Shown piece after piece: positions 1 through 11,951 of a DNA stretch of 64,000 nt (positions within the stretch are counted from its first letter, which is position 1; every line of letters starts with the position of its first letter). The DNA is taken from assembly GCA_037074705.1 (NCBI GenBank), contig CM073591.1, forward strand, positions 63,180,897-63,244,896, read 5' to 3'. Both the position numbers and the translations under genes were made by a program. The notes under the pieces are model-generated. The model did no database searches. It had not been told where the DNA came from and saw nothing but the letters and a program-made list of their open reading frames with translations. This DNA is from Zhengitettix transpicula. Lineage: Eukaryota; Arthropoda; Insecta; Orthoptera; Tetrigidae.

Positions 1-264
1 AGGAGTTTGCTGTGGGAACGCAGCATTCCCGTCTCCGTGCCTCGACCAGTTTAGGAGGCAGGTGGCCGACTGTTCCCATGGGAACAGCGAACCACTCTTA
101 CCGTATGCCCAAAGTCTGTGACCCCGGATTATACACCTCTCAAAACAGGCCGAGGTACCTCGGCTTGTGGGAACCTTAGTTCAAAAAACCAGAGAGATGT
201 GAAGGTATCCCCAAAGGTAGCCACCGCCAGAGCTCTCTGGGAAGGTTCACCTGCGAGAGAATTC
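1..264 (-). repeat. Family A retroposon, 5' part, cut by window edge
   Basis: This is the reverse complement of the first half of an interspersed repeat found at least ten times in the window. Shared landmarks with the copy at 2298-2851 are the block complementary to CTGCCTCCTAAACTGG, the block CCTTAGTTCAAAAA, and the terminal CCTGCGAGAGA that forms the 5' hairpin arm. The copy runs off the left edge of the window, so its 3' end is not seen. It abuts a plus-strand family A tail at about 265, so the two copies are joined head to tail-fragment in opposite orientation. Confidence 0.8.
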
Positions 265-369
265 TTCGCTACCGTTCCGCATCCCCCCTTTCAAATCCCT
301 TCCTATGCTATTAAAGGAGAGTTGCCACCATGTGGATTACCCTCATGTAGCCTGTTACCCTAAAAAAAA
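265..369 (+). repeat. Family A retroposon, 3' tail fragment with poly(A)
   Basis: A fragment of about 105 bp matches the last part of family A: a TTCCGCATCC block, CCTTCCTATGCTATTAAAGG, GTGGATTACCCTCATGTAG, then a short A-run. It is truncated at its 5' side and sits directly against an inverted copy on the left and another plus-strand copy on the right. This suggests nested or template-switched insertions rather than a single event. Confidence 0.75.
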
Positions 370-692
370 CCTATCCTGCTGCCTCCTAAACTGGTCGAGG
401 CACGGAGAAGGGAATGCTGCGTCCCCACAGCAAACTCCTCTTCCGCTATCGGAAGGGCGTGGGACATGTACCCAATGCCCGACCTACCTGGTGCAGGTTT
501 TCTAGGGTTGGTCTTGAATCACTTTTAGGCGTATTCCAGGTAGAATCCTAAAACCATAGCCCGGGGGCCCTAGTTAACGCTTTGCTACCCTCTTCTACCC
601 TTCCGCATCCCACCTTTAAATTCCCTTCCTATGCTATTAAAGGGGAATTGTCACCATGTGGATTACCCTCATGTAGCGTGTTACCTAAAAAA
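370..692 (+). repeat. Family A retroposon, 5'-truncated copy
   Basis: This copy starts inside the element at the block CTGCCTCCTAAACTGG and continues to the terminal GTTACCTAAAAAAA. It is diverged from the copies at 27.5-28.4 kb and 41.4 kb by scattered substitutions, so it is likely an older insertion. No target duplication was recognised because the left side abuts another copy. Confidence 0.8.
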
Positions 693-1530
693 AACTATAT
701 AATAGTAACAGAGACGTCATCAAGATACGAGATACTTGTAATATATTTTAATTCTTAAACTAATAGTTTTTAAGTCATATTACAAAAAAAAAACTTATAT
801 AAAATCTTTGGCAAAATAAGTGCAAGCTATAAAACTGGATGTTAGGTGGACTTTATTATCTTGTGGGTAATAAGACGTACGTACTCTACGTGTTTGCCGA
901 ATATGACCGAAGTTTTTAATGTAGTCGCCTAACTTCTTATTGCTAACGTATATTTATTTTCAGAAAAAAATGAGGAGGCTATAATACTCAAAAAAAATTA
1001 CTCTATGTATTGACGACATATTAATGTGGATAATTTATGTTTGGATAACGAATAAGATATCGTTATTGACCGAAGAAAAAAATTTGATAAATTTGACAAT
1101 AGTGATTCATCTGCACTATTTAGAAGTTTCCGTAATTGCAAATAAATAACCTGTAACTGCATTTGATTGGAATACCCTTCAAGCTTCATTTCAGTTTCAA
1201 ATCTCCCTATCCACAGTGTTAATGTAAAGATTGAAACACTGATTAACTGTTACGAAAGTCTATTAATACAGAATTAGACCCGAATAACATTAATATTGCA
1301 TTGTAAGCTAGTTCGGTTGTAAATTATTAGAATAATATTTGTTATTATATGTATTTAGCAAAATTCAAACTCTTCATTGAAATTAGAGTAAGCGTAATGG
1401 TATTATGGTTTTAGTTGTAAAGTTGTTTCTCTAGTATCCCATTATTTTGTGGAGAAAAGTAAAGATGAAATATGAAGTGAAAGTGATTTATAGAATACAA
1501 TTCTGGATTATTGTATTACATTTTTTAAAC
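693..1530. other. AT-rich intergenic DNA, no feature seen
   Basis: No coding pattern, RNA gene or repeat was recognised in this stretch; open frames are short and unlike any known family. Confidence 0.5.
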
Positions 1531-2057
1531 TCTTATCTGCGAGACCTGTTCTCTCGCAGGCAGAACCTTTCTGGAGAGCCGGAGAGGGCTATCTTTGGGG
1601 ATGAATTTTCGTCTCTCCGTTTTTGAACTAAGGTTCGCACAAGTCGAGGCACCTTGGCCTGTTTTCAGATGTGTATGTTGTTCCTGGGTCGCAGACCTTG
1701 GTCATATTGTAAGAGTTGTTCTCGTTTCCCATTGGGAACAGTCGGCCAGCTGCCTCCTAAACTAGCGAAGCACGTAGAAGGAAATGCTGCGTCCCCACAC
1801 AAACCCCCTCTCTCGCCATCGGAAGGTCGTTGGACAAGTACCCAAATGTCCGACTTACCTGATGCAGGTTTTCTAGGGTTTGTCGCGCATCACTTCTAGG
1901 CGAATGCCGGGTAGGATCCTTAAACTATAGCCCGGAGACCGTAGTTAACCCTTGGCTATCTTCTTCTACCCTTCCGAATCCCCCCTTTCAAATCCCTTCC
2001 TACGCTATTAAAGGGCAGTTGCAATTTGGATTACCCTTATGAAGCCTGTTACTCTAA
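1531..2057 (+). repeat. Family A retroposon, near full length
   Basis: This copy begins with a hairpin (stem CTGCGAGA at 1537-1544 paired with TCTCGCAG at 1552-1559, 7-base loop) and ends GTTACTCTAAAAAC. All the family blocks are present in order, with many substitutions. The flanks AAACTCTTAT on the left and TAACTCTCAT on the right agree at 8 of 10 positions and may be a decayed target duplication. Confidence 0.8.
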
Positions 2058-2281
2058 AAACATTAACTCTCATCCATATGGGTGAAGTAGATTTAGATTA
2101 ACTCTTTTTTCCAAACCATAAAGTTCCATCATAAAAGGCCGCCTACCTAAAATCCATCGTTGAGCTTTTCCCGTTTATGGCGCAATATTATTGCACGTCA
2201 GTAAGATTCAACGTCTTTGATAACATATAAAGAAAATCCAAAGTCAAAACTTAGAAAATTATGCATAAATGTAATATTCCC

Positions 2282-2867
2282 AAGCTTCGTGCTTTTAAAG
2301 TAAGCCTGCGAGAGGATTTCTCGCAGGTGAACCTTCCCAGAGAGCTCTGGCGGGGGCTACCTTTGGGGATGCTCTCACATCTCTCTGTTTTTTTTTTTTT
2401 TGAACTAAGGTTCCCACATGCCGAGGCACCTTGGTCTGTTTTGAGAGGTGTATGTTCCGGGGTCGCAGACCTTGGGCATACGGCAAGAGTTGTCCGTTAT
2501 TCCTATTGGAATAGTCGGCCAGCTGCCTCCTAAACAGGCCAAGGCATGGCGAGGGGTAAGCTGCGTCCCCACAGCAAACTCCTCTCCCGTCATCGGAAGG
2601 GCGTGGGACAAGTACCAAATGCCCGACCTACCCGATGCAGGTTTTTCTAGGGTTTTCCCTGCATTTCTTTAGGCGAATGCCGGGTAGGATCCTTAAACCA
2701 TAGCCCGGGGGCCCTAGTTAACCCTTGGCTACCTTCCACTACCCTTCCGCATCCCCCCCTTTCAAGTCCCTTCCTATGCTATTAAAGGGGAGTTGCCCAT
2801 AGTGGATTACCCTCATGTAGCCTGTTGCCCTAAAAAAAAAAAAAAAAAAAAAAGCTTCGTGCTTTTA
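2282..2867 (+). mobile_element. Family A retroposon, full length with 16-bp target duplication
   Basis: The element body (about 2298-2851) is bounded by a perfect 16-bp direct repeat, AAGCTTCGTGCTTTTA, at 2282-2297 and 2852-2867. It starts with a 9-bp hairpin (2305-2313 with 2319-2327) and ends with about 22 A residues. Target duplication plus poly(A) tail are hallmarks of target-primed reverse transcription, so this is a retroposon of about 550 bp copied by a LINE enzyme. I see no clear pol III A and B boxes, and no reverse transcriptase in it. It could be an unusual SINE or a non-autonomous derivative of a LINE. Confidence 0.85.
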
Positions 2868-4151
2868 GGCATTATAAGGTATTCACGCCGTATGTATAAA
2901 GTGCAAAACGTTTGTAAGTTTTGAGCTGTAAGGATTTACTTATATGACATATTTGAAGTGAAACTATTGACGGGCAAGATACTCGTACGCCTTAGGGGAC
3001 AAGTGACAACTCACCATAATAATGGAGCCTTTACATTATTATCCTTCGAAACACAATGGAGAAAGCTGACCACTCATGCCATCCTCGTGGAAATAATACG
3101 ATAGAGTGTCACAGATTTATGACACTACCGCTTTCAGATTTGAGCCATGTAAACAATGAAAAGTTTGTGTTAAGGTGACCAGAAGCTTCAGAAATGTGAG
3201 ACGTCTTTATTTGCCGTACCAATTCCGGAGATAATTTATTTTACCATGGCACTCCATTTTCTTAGTAATTTAAATAAAAAAATCACTTCATTAGACCTTT
3301 TTCCATCTTTAAAGTATTTATTAATGGTAAGTATGAATCAATTCTTCATTAACGTAGCCGTATTAATCTTAAAATTACAGATAGTTATTATAATGTTGGT
3401 GAATAACATTTATGTGATGATGTCCACGGCACGTATCGATAATCTTCTAAAGGGACGTTTCGTGTTAATCAATGTTTAGTAGAGCATAAACCAGCCTTTA
3501 TTGACTATCCATTACATTCGTACTGCGAATATATAAAACATGCAATGTAACAGTATAAAACATACAAAAAGTTGAGAATGACGGTGAGTGTGTATGAGTA
3601 AGATGAACGCTGCCGTTACGCTTGTCTGTAACAGAAAGTAAGCTTTGAGTGCGTGCTGAAAGTGCGTCTTAGTTGCAGTGCATCTTAGAGTTGAAAGCAA
3701 AGGGCAGGGGAAAGTAGAAAAGTACATTACTAATCGTAGTGCCTCACTATTTCCTATACAATGTCTACACAATATGCAGAAGTAAAAGGTAAAACAAGAT
3801 CCCTATAGAAGCCATGTATGTGATTCGTGACGAGCTTAATTTAAGAGGTTATGGCGTCATCAGAAATAGAGGACCTGCAAGCGCATTCATCTTTTTTGTA
3901 TAATCAAACTGAGCTTAATACGGACCTAGAAATTATTTAAAAATAACTGCAGTTAGCAGTTACTAATATTTTAGCTACTAATGATGACGTCACACACTCT
4001 GGTACCTCGTGTAGGCGCTGTAGTATTGTGAATATGTTAAACGCAGTTGAGAGGAAGCATTTGAATAAAGCGTGCTATTTAATTGTCGGTGGTACGGGGC
4101 AACGCGGATGCTGTGACGTGATGGTGTATGAGGGTGTTGAGAGACTCAGTG
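2868..4151. other. Intergenic and probable 3' flank of cuticle gene
   Basis: No second gene is seen. Reading on the minus strand, a possible AATAAA polyadenylation hexamer lies at 3497-3502, about 650 bp past the stop codon of the cuticular protein gene. This is only a candidate because such hexamers are common in AT-rich DNA. Confidence 0.3.
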
Positions 4152-4777
4152 TCAGTGGAGCGCGTACGCTGCTACGGGGGCGGCGTGGGCGACGGCGGCA
4201 ACCGGGTGGACGCTGTGTCCGGAGCGGGACACGACGGCGTTGAAGCCGTTGTGGTCGTCGGCCTGGTACTCGACGGTACGGGTTGAGCCGTCGGGCTCCA
4301 CGAGACTGTAGCTGCCCTTCACCACGTCACCATCGCGGTGCTCCGTCTGCTGCTTGATGTCGCCGGTGTGGGCGTCATGCACTCCGTAGTTGAACTCGTA
4401 TTTTGGGTACGCCTGAAAAAATAACGGTTCATCGTAAGATATTAACTACAAAGAATTTGTCAAAAATTAAGTGCTGGGAATTTTTATAAAATAGTGTTCG
4501 TTCAAAGAGAAACAAGTAATAATTTTTCTTGCCAACTTAAACATTGTTTATATACGAATAGCGCGAAACTACGAGCTCATGAGAATACGAAAGACTGAAA
4601 CTGATATACAAAAGTTCAGTGTATTCCTTTCTAACTTCATTTTAATATGATGTGTTCCCTTTTTGGCACTTTTACTATTATATGGTGTATACAATTTATG
4701 TAGAGCTCCGTTATAAGTTAAATATTTATTCATTTTCTTACTTTACTTCTGCTAACCAATATTTTCTGGCGAGACTG

Positions 4778-4812
<35 letters not shown>

Positions 4813-7800
4813 ACATATAATGTTCAACATTAAATTAATTATTTACCGTTTCTCAGCTGTAGATGTATTGAATATTAAACTAAATATTTCATAATTTGTG
4901 TGTGTATCTGTCTTAACGTAAGCCGTTCTGTTACACGCATAATTAATTGCCTATAAGATTATTGTAATAAATTAAATCAAGTTTAAAATATAATGCATTT
5001 TTATTTATCAACAAAATCACTATCATCCATTCTAATTGTACTTCGTCATAATACAGTGTTGAGGTGAAAAATTGCGTATTATACTCAGTTTTTATTCAAT
5101 TAGAATACTGTGATCGTTAATTCAATTAATTTCGCGTAATTTATACAAATTCTCAGATGCCTAGAGTACGTTTCATGCTTAAAATTCGTTCGTTTTTGAG
5201 AGATATGGAAAACTTCATTCACGATCTCGCATTCAAGTGACGTAGATATTGGGAAATCTTAACTGAAAGTAATATAGCTGAATAAAAAAAACGGCTGTAT
5301 TGGATGAACATTAACAAATAGATAATGAAGTATCCAACATAAAAAATTAAATGATAAAATAAATTCTATCACTAAATTTTGCTGTTTAATGTCTACTTTA
5401 TTATCTATTTGAAAGGATAATTACGAAAAGTTTAGATTTGAAACACACATTAAGACAGTTTTGGTTTTGTTAATGAAGGTACGGAGATTTCTACATTGTA
5501 ATACATGTATTAGTTTTGCTAATAAAGTGTTTAAAGAAAAAAACTTTATAATCTGTGGACGACTGGTGTATCTATATATTAATTGTCTGTCTTTCTTTCG
5601 ATTAAAATGTAGCATAACAGCCTCAGCTCTTGACTAAATTCTGGCTTCTACCCAAAGTCCTGTCATAATATACACTTTATATGGTTGTTTTGGGAGGTGT
5701 GTTAAATTTAATTTCCTCTGTAGTATTTTTTGTCCAGTTGTTTGTAATGAACGTGTAATAAATTTCGATTTATGAATACCGAGGATTAATTTTGACATTA
5801 TATTTTACAAATTAGAAATTAATGAAGCGTTCAATCTGCCGTTGAGACGCTGCCTCCTGACATGTAAACAACTACGTATTGGACATCTGAATGAATGGCG
5901 GCAGCAAAATGATGAAGGGAAAGCAACTACTGGGGCATGAAAGGAAGGCGATACTTTGGGGTTCGCGACTTCAAAGGAGCATCAAATATCTCTAGAAATT
6001 GACGCTCTATAAACCTGGATCAGAGGCGGCTTTCTCGTTTTCCTGTCACTATGTGTTGCGAGGAGCAGTTAAGTCTGCGGTAATTACAGCAACAGCCTGG
6101 GGCAGTGCCGCTTTCTGCTCGATACGAGCGGGGGTTCCATTTATTCAGCACTCTGGAAAAATAAACGGGCAAAAAACAACTGACACACTTAAAGGAGGTG
6201 AATATTTGTAACAACTTCCTCTGCTGCGTCGTGTATGCTCTTTAACGGAAACATTAATTTTTTTCAATCCTTGTCTCGTATAGATTCATACCGCCTCCGC
6301 ATTTGGTCCAATCCACAACAAATATTTTTGTTTTAGTAATTTATCGTTCACTAAACATTACCCTTCAGACGGATAAATAAGTAATTATTCATCTTTACGA
6401 GAATTGTTCTAAAATCGCTCAGGGACTGTGAAAATCCTTATTGGTATTTCTTCTTAAGCACGTTATTTTATATATTCTGGAAAATTTTCTCTTACTTTAT
6501 CACTCTTTATTAATATCTCTCTTCCTGGCTGCAAAATCAATTTGTTGTACGTATTGAGTAATTTCGGACTTTTCAATTTACTTACATTTCTCAGAGACCT
6601 TCTTTCCATCACTAAGACAGAATAAACTAATCTAAGTTAAATAATTTGAATATAAATTTTAATGATGAATCATAATACACAGTTCTGCAATTTTCTTCAT
6701 AATATCAGCGCTCCGTGAACAATTTGAACATAAATTTGTCGCAAATTACTGATCAATCCCCAATAAATTCCGTGAGTATTTATTTTTAAAAATATATTTT
6801 TAACTACAAAGAAAATAAACAGAAACTTTTTCTGTAGTAGTCATTTAAAAATAAAGTTTAACAGTTTTTATAAATGAGAAAATCGTTGCATTTATCAAAA
6901 CCATACTGCTGCCTTCAACTTCACTTAAAAACGTTGAAGAATTTCACTATATGCTCTGTGAATATTCAGAAATATGACAATTTTTTTAGTTATTGCGTTA
7001 TTTCTGTAAGGAGAATCCTGTGATTTGAATCAATAATAATTCAAAAGTCGTGTAAGTTTTCACGAAGCTAAATTGAAAAATTTTCAAATTGGAGTTACGA
7101 AAATCTCGTCTACAGTTACAACGGACCGCTTTCCTCATTTAACAAGACCTATAAAACAATAGAAGATCGGGTTCAGTGTGGAATTTGTGTTCCACTCTCA
7201 TTATCTGCCGCTTTACATATGTCTACAGATTACTGCACATTTTTCACCTACAAAGAGAAAAATAATGGATTCAATAAATAAGTTTAATTCTAAAGAATAC
7301 CCCTGTTGTAAGACTGGGTGACTTACAAATTCGTAGCAATTCCTAGTGTGGACTTTGCCAAACGTAGATATTTTTTAAATAAAAGATAAATGTATCTGTT
7401 ATGTGAAAAATACTTATCACGCCAATTATATCCCAACGACATATCCTTTAACGAACGATATACGAGAATGTCTGGAGACATTTCTTCATACGTGAAATAT
7501 GCGACGATGTGAGAAAGGCGACCGGCTAATTTCCCGAGGCCGGTCCACAACTCTTTTTGCTCGACAGCGCGGGTGGGAAACGGAAGAAGAAAGCAGGTGA
7601 AAACTGCAGAGGCCAGATCTCGCCGCTGGATCTTCCCACGTTCGCTTGCTAACAAAATTGAATTTCTCTTCGGTGGCAGCTGCAGAGATGTAGGAAAAAT
7701 TTTTTATTATTCATTAGGGGTCACTGTTAGGACTGTCCAAAATTCATCTGATAAATCATCGATTTAAAGAAATTCTAATGAAAGGTTTCTCAAAGCGAAC

Positions 7801-10800
7801 ATAAATATTTTATTGAAGCAATCGTCGAATAATCTGTAGAGTACTGAGTATTATTTTTGTAATACGTTAAATATTTGGCGATCTTCATTGGTGACTTACT
7901 CAATCTGTTTTTACTGAAAAAGACCTTCCCTTTAGTTTATCGTTTAAAAACATCAATATATCTAAATATCTTATTGGATTTGCAATACTAAATGTGTAAA
8001 TATATTTACTTTTAGTCAAAGTTAAGTTTTAAAAATTCTGTGAGTGATGTGAAAAGACAATTTTAATTATTCCTTTCCACATGAACTTCAATTCGTATTA
8101 TTCTACTTTTCCAGTACGCAAATAATGAAACGAAAATCCCGGTTGAAAAAGAATTCCTACAACATGACCGGAGAATGCTAAAAATTATTACCTTACAAAT
8201 TCTCATGCTTCAGAGATTATTAAATTCTGTAAACTTTTTTAAGAATTGAGAAATAAGTGTTTTTAACTATACACACAGATTAAAACCAAGTTTTTTTCAT
8301 AACGGTGTATGGAAACAATAAATAACTATAGTCACGAGGCCAGTTCATAGTTTCGAGTTCTAATCGTTTCCATTATTATTCCTTCAGCTTACGTTTGCGT
8401 TGTACAATTTTGGTCTGTAAAGTAACATTCAAAGAATTGAGTAAAATAAAAGATTATGCCGTAAAATTACATCTTATGCATTTTTTTAAAGATAAAATGT
8501 AACGTTTTCAATCAAAGTCATGTTAAATATGTCGCTTAATGTGTCGAAACGTAAAACTACGTAATCGCAGTGTACTCTGTTCAATGCTGAGCAAGTGCGA
8601 TTGCACCTTAGCAGAGAGTACTCACGACGGGTTCAGCGATGACCGCCTTGGCTATGGGGGCTGCGTAGGCGACGGCGTGAGGGGCGGCTTCGTACACTTG
8701 GGAATACTCCACGGGGTAGGCTGCGGCCAGGCCCAACGCCATAGCCACCAGAACGGACAACTGAAACACAACAACATCCTTCATAGTATTACATCGCCAA
8801 GATACAAGTAAAACTTCACATAACTGCGTAAAAAAATAGCGTATATGTATGCAGGATACTGGAGATTTAATAACCATATTAAAATTTCGGATTTTATACA
8901 CTCATTTACCTAGAACTATGGACAGACGCAACTCGCTTGGATACACAGAATAATCCTCTCCGTCTCCGTTTGCACCATAGAATGCAGTCATTCGTGGTGG
9001 AAACTTTTGCTTCTAAGGTAGACTTTGTTAACCTTCAGCATTACGTAAAGCAATGTGGTGATACCAAAATAAAAATTAAAGGGAACCATAAGAACGAGAC
9101 AAGTGAAAATGCACTTAAACTATACGAATACTTCGGAGAATTAAATCCAGCAGTTAACAGCTAGCATCTAAGCATCCAGCTAGCACGTTGCTGTACCACA
9201 AGGACAGAAAACTTTAACGTGTGTTGTTGGATTAAGGGTTACACAATATATCAAGTAAAATATTTTAATTCCTTCGGACAATTAGTCTCTCAATTGCAAT
9301 ACTCTTTGCCAGCAGAAGACCGCCTTGCGGGCTGTTCCAGACTATAAAATTTTCGGAATAGCTTCCAGTTTGTATGAGAATAGACTAATTTATTTCATTG
9401 TTTTCTAACAAATTAAACGGAATGGTCCGATTAATCGTTCAATTTAAGATTTTTTTTGCCTTTTTACTTATGCCTAAATAGCCTCAAAGCTACATACGTA
9501 TTTTCAGTCATAATAAATTTATGGGACAGACCCACCGCGAATGGCGATAGATATTTCGGTTTTATTCAAAAATCTATGCTTAAACATTCGCGGTTTATTT
9601 GTGGGTGTAAATGTTCGTGACGGGATCACTTAAATTATTATCTTCTATTTTTTAGGTCTCTATTTCTCCTCGAAACAATACACAAAACGTCAGTAGATAA
9701 TAACAGGGAAACTACTATAATTGATATAGAATTAGTTTACCAATTTATGTAAGGTTTGTAATGATTTCACTTTAATACTCTTTACCATTTATGAAATACT
9801 TCTCTATTAGTTACTATAAAAGCAAAGTAGCTACATAACAGTTTGATAATTATACATAATCTTCTTTCTTTTGTGTTATTTTCTCCAATTTTTTACAATA
9901 CCATCTCGTAAAATATTCTCATTTCCATATTTTAATACGAACATTACTAAAATTTAATTTAATTCAATCTTCGGCGACAACCGAGTTACAATATGGCAGA
10001 TTAAAGTAATATGACTGAAAGGAAATTGAATAATTTTGCGCTAATTATTTTTGAAAAACCGAAACTTATCTCTCCGATAATAGAGGAAGCAATTTTTAAC
10101 AGGATCAAAGATTGGAAACCCTCTACAGAATAATAATAATAATTATATAAACCCATTTTGACTCTACAAACTAGATAGCTCTGAATATTTATTATACAGG
10201 AAGACTCGTGCATAAAAAGTTTACTCTTTAACGTGGCTCTTACTCTTCTCTGCCACTCTGAAGACGTCCAAAGCTACTACTTGAAACGTTCATCTCCCGA
10301 AAACAGTCTGCGCTTGAAATTGTAATAGACAGGCTTCCTCAATATTGACAATTTTAAGTAATGGAACAACATAATAAAATCTCTTTTCATATTTCATCTC
10401 CATGATGGATACAATTCAAAACTAAACGTTTTTCAATAATGTCAAATAATTAATCTGAAAAAACCTTGTAAAATTGCCTATAGGTGATTATATCGCTTCA
10501 TTAAATAACATTAAATAAATTTAGTGCGCATACTTATATATATAATACAAATTTTTGGTTATTGCTCGAGTAAGCGATCTGGGTTATTATTGGCCTTCAT
10601 AAATGGAAATATCCCGAACGAGCATACCCGTAATTTATATCAGTACGCAAAGATTATTTTCAGAACAAAATTCTTTAAAAATATTTCATTACACTCAGCT
10701 TTACTTTACTTTCATTCCCTATCACCCTCATATAGATTGACATTATGATAAAGAATAGGTTTTCCTTCTATGAGCGAGCTCAGATCCTATAGATGTTGTC

Positions 10801-11899
10801 CTATCTTAATTAATTCCAATTAATTTGAAGTTTCACCAACATGATACTTACCATTTATGGAAGTTGCTGCCGTTATAAGCAGAAGATTTTACATTTATTC
10901 ATAATTACAATAACTTTTATAGCTTTATTTTATAAAATACAAAACGTCTGTGTTAAAATTATACTAATTAGATACATAAATAGCCAAATAATAGGAAAAA
11001 ATAAGTGTTAAATCAAATACCACACAACGCTTCTGCAATTCTTGTTGCGTTCGCCAGGTGATTCAAAAACCGCAAGAGATGTAATAACGACACAGCGCAC
11101 AAAACAGGCAGCTCTTATTATTTTTTAGTTTGAAATATGATTGAGAAACGAAAGATGTGTTTCAATTTGCATTCGAAACAAATAAAAAAATTTACGTTCG
11201 TATATTCACATTCCTACATTAACCTCGTCTTTTAAGAACGATATGATTCTCAATTTTTTATATAAACTTGATTAAAAAAATAGCTGAAATACTTTCTATG
11301 TTAAATAAGTTTCATGGATTTCCATTCTATTTATGATATCGCTGCGCTTGAATTGTGGTCCGTGGAAGCAAATTTATTGGCCTGTCATAAAACATCCCAC
11401 CCTCCTCCCATACACACTCAGAGCTAAACGGGACTGATGGAAGTTGAGCCTGGTGTTTAAATGTCGTTTTCAATATTGGAGATGAGGCATATTGACGGAC
11501 CATGCGTCAGGATGAAAGTCATCAAGAGGATGAGTTTTTTAAGTCTAAAACGAATGATTGAAAATTTCTGGGAATAGCAAAGAATTCGAAGTTTCCGGCA
11601 TCAACTGCGGTGAAATACACGCCGCTTCTAATTTATCAATCTAAATTCATACTGTACTGACAGTTAAATGACAATCCATACGTGGAAAAGTGTTTGTTTA
11701 TTCTTAAACTCCCGACGTAAAATCATGATGCTACCGGAATAATATGATATTTTAAATGCCTATCTGTTCCAGTTTGCCGCATGAGTTTTATTGTATTTCA
11801 TAAAATTAAATTTTTATCTGCCGCGTTTACCAAACGAGTTTCTGCGCTTGAGGTACGAGAAGAGTCGTAGATAGTACTCACCTGTGAGGAGAGAGCCAT
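4152..11899 (-). CDS. Cuticular protein, RR-2 chitin-binding type, three exons
   Basis: Structural protein of the exoskeleton. The model is exon 1 at 11882-11899 (six codons, MALSSQ), exon 2 at 8626-8760 (45 codons) and exon 3 at 4152-4412 (86 codons plus TGA), 137 residues in all. Both introns are phase 0 with GTGAGT donors and CAG acceptors. Residues 1 to about 20 form a signal peptide ([14 protein letters not shown]), followed by an Ala/Pro/Tyr-rich stretch ([16 protein letters not shown]). Exon 3 carries the Rebers-Riddiford domain of RR-2 type: [36 protein letters not shown] and [11 protein letters not shown]. It ends in [10 protein letters not shown], typical of hard-cuticle proteins. 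RR domains bind chitin in the extracellular matrix. Introns are about 3.1 and 4.2 kb. An in-frame Met just upstream of exon 2 (8784, MKDVVVFQ) gives an alternative start, but the TATA box and the matching donor favour exon 1. Confidence 0.9.
4413..8625 (-). other. Intron 2 of the cuticle gene
   Basis: AT-rich intron with a TA microsatellite at about 4789-4808. A less AT-rich patch at about 7480-7660 stands out in base composition, but no exon with good splice sites was recognised there. Another patch near 5850-6210 has short open frames on both strands with no recognised product. Confidence 0.55.
4789..4808. repeat. TA microsatellite in cuticle gene intron 2
   Basis: About ten TA units. Confidence 0.85.
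8761..11881 (-). other. Intron 1 of the cuticle gene
   Basis: A long intron directly after the signal-peptide start is common in insect cuticular protein genes. Apart from a fragment of foldback family B at about 11015-11110, no exon, RNA gene or repeat was recognised. Confidence 0.55.
11015..11110 (+). repeat. Foldback family B, single-arm fragment
   Basis: AAATACCACACAACG is followed by TTCTG, TTCGCCAGGTG and a degenerate remainder, in the same order as the left arm of the complete copy at 48.6-48.9 kb. Only one arm is seen, so this is an old truncated copy within the cuticle gene intron. Confidence 0.5.
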
Positions 11900-11914
11900 G
11901 GTTGGAGGATGTGT

Positions 11915-11951
11915 GTGCTGTGGGGCATCTGAGCCGCAGCTCCTTTATATA
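11915..11951 (-). promoter_or_regulatory. Core promoter of the cuticle gene (TATA box)
   Basis: Reading on the minus strand, TATATAAAG lies at 11951-11943, about 50 bp upstream of the start codon. An initiator-like TCAG lies at about 11932-11929 and transcription should start around 11915-11932, giving a very short leader. Further upstream, TAATTAG (about 12082) and an ACAAGGTCG half-site (about 12106) resemble homeodomain and FTZ-F1-type nuclear receptor sites. Those two matches are weak. Confidence 0.7.

Noticed and set aside
2295..2618. 107-codon minus-strand gene
   Set aside because: It lies antisense inside a family A retroposon and is not kept in the other copies.
8539..8811. Plus-strand frame rich in Gly
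   Set aside because: It is antisense to exon 2 of the cuticle gene.
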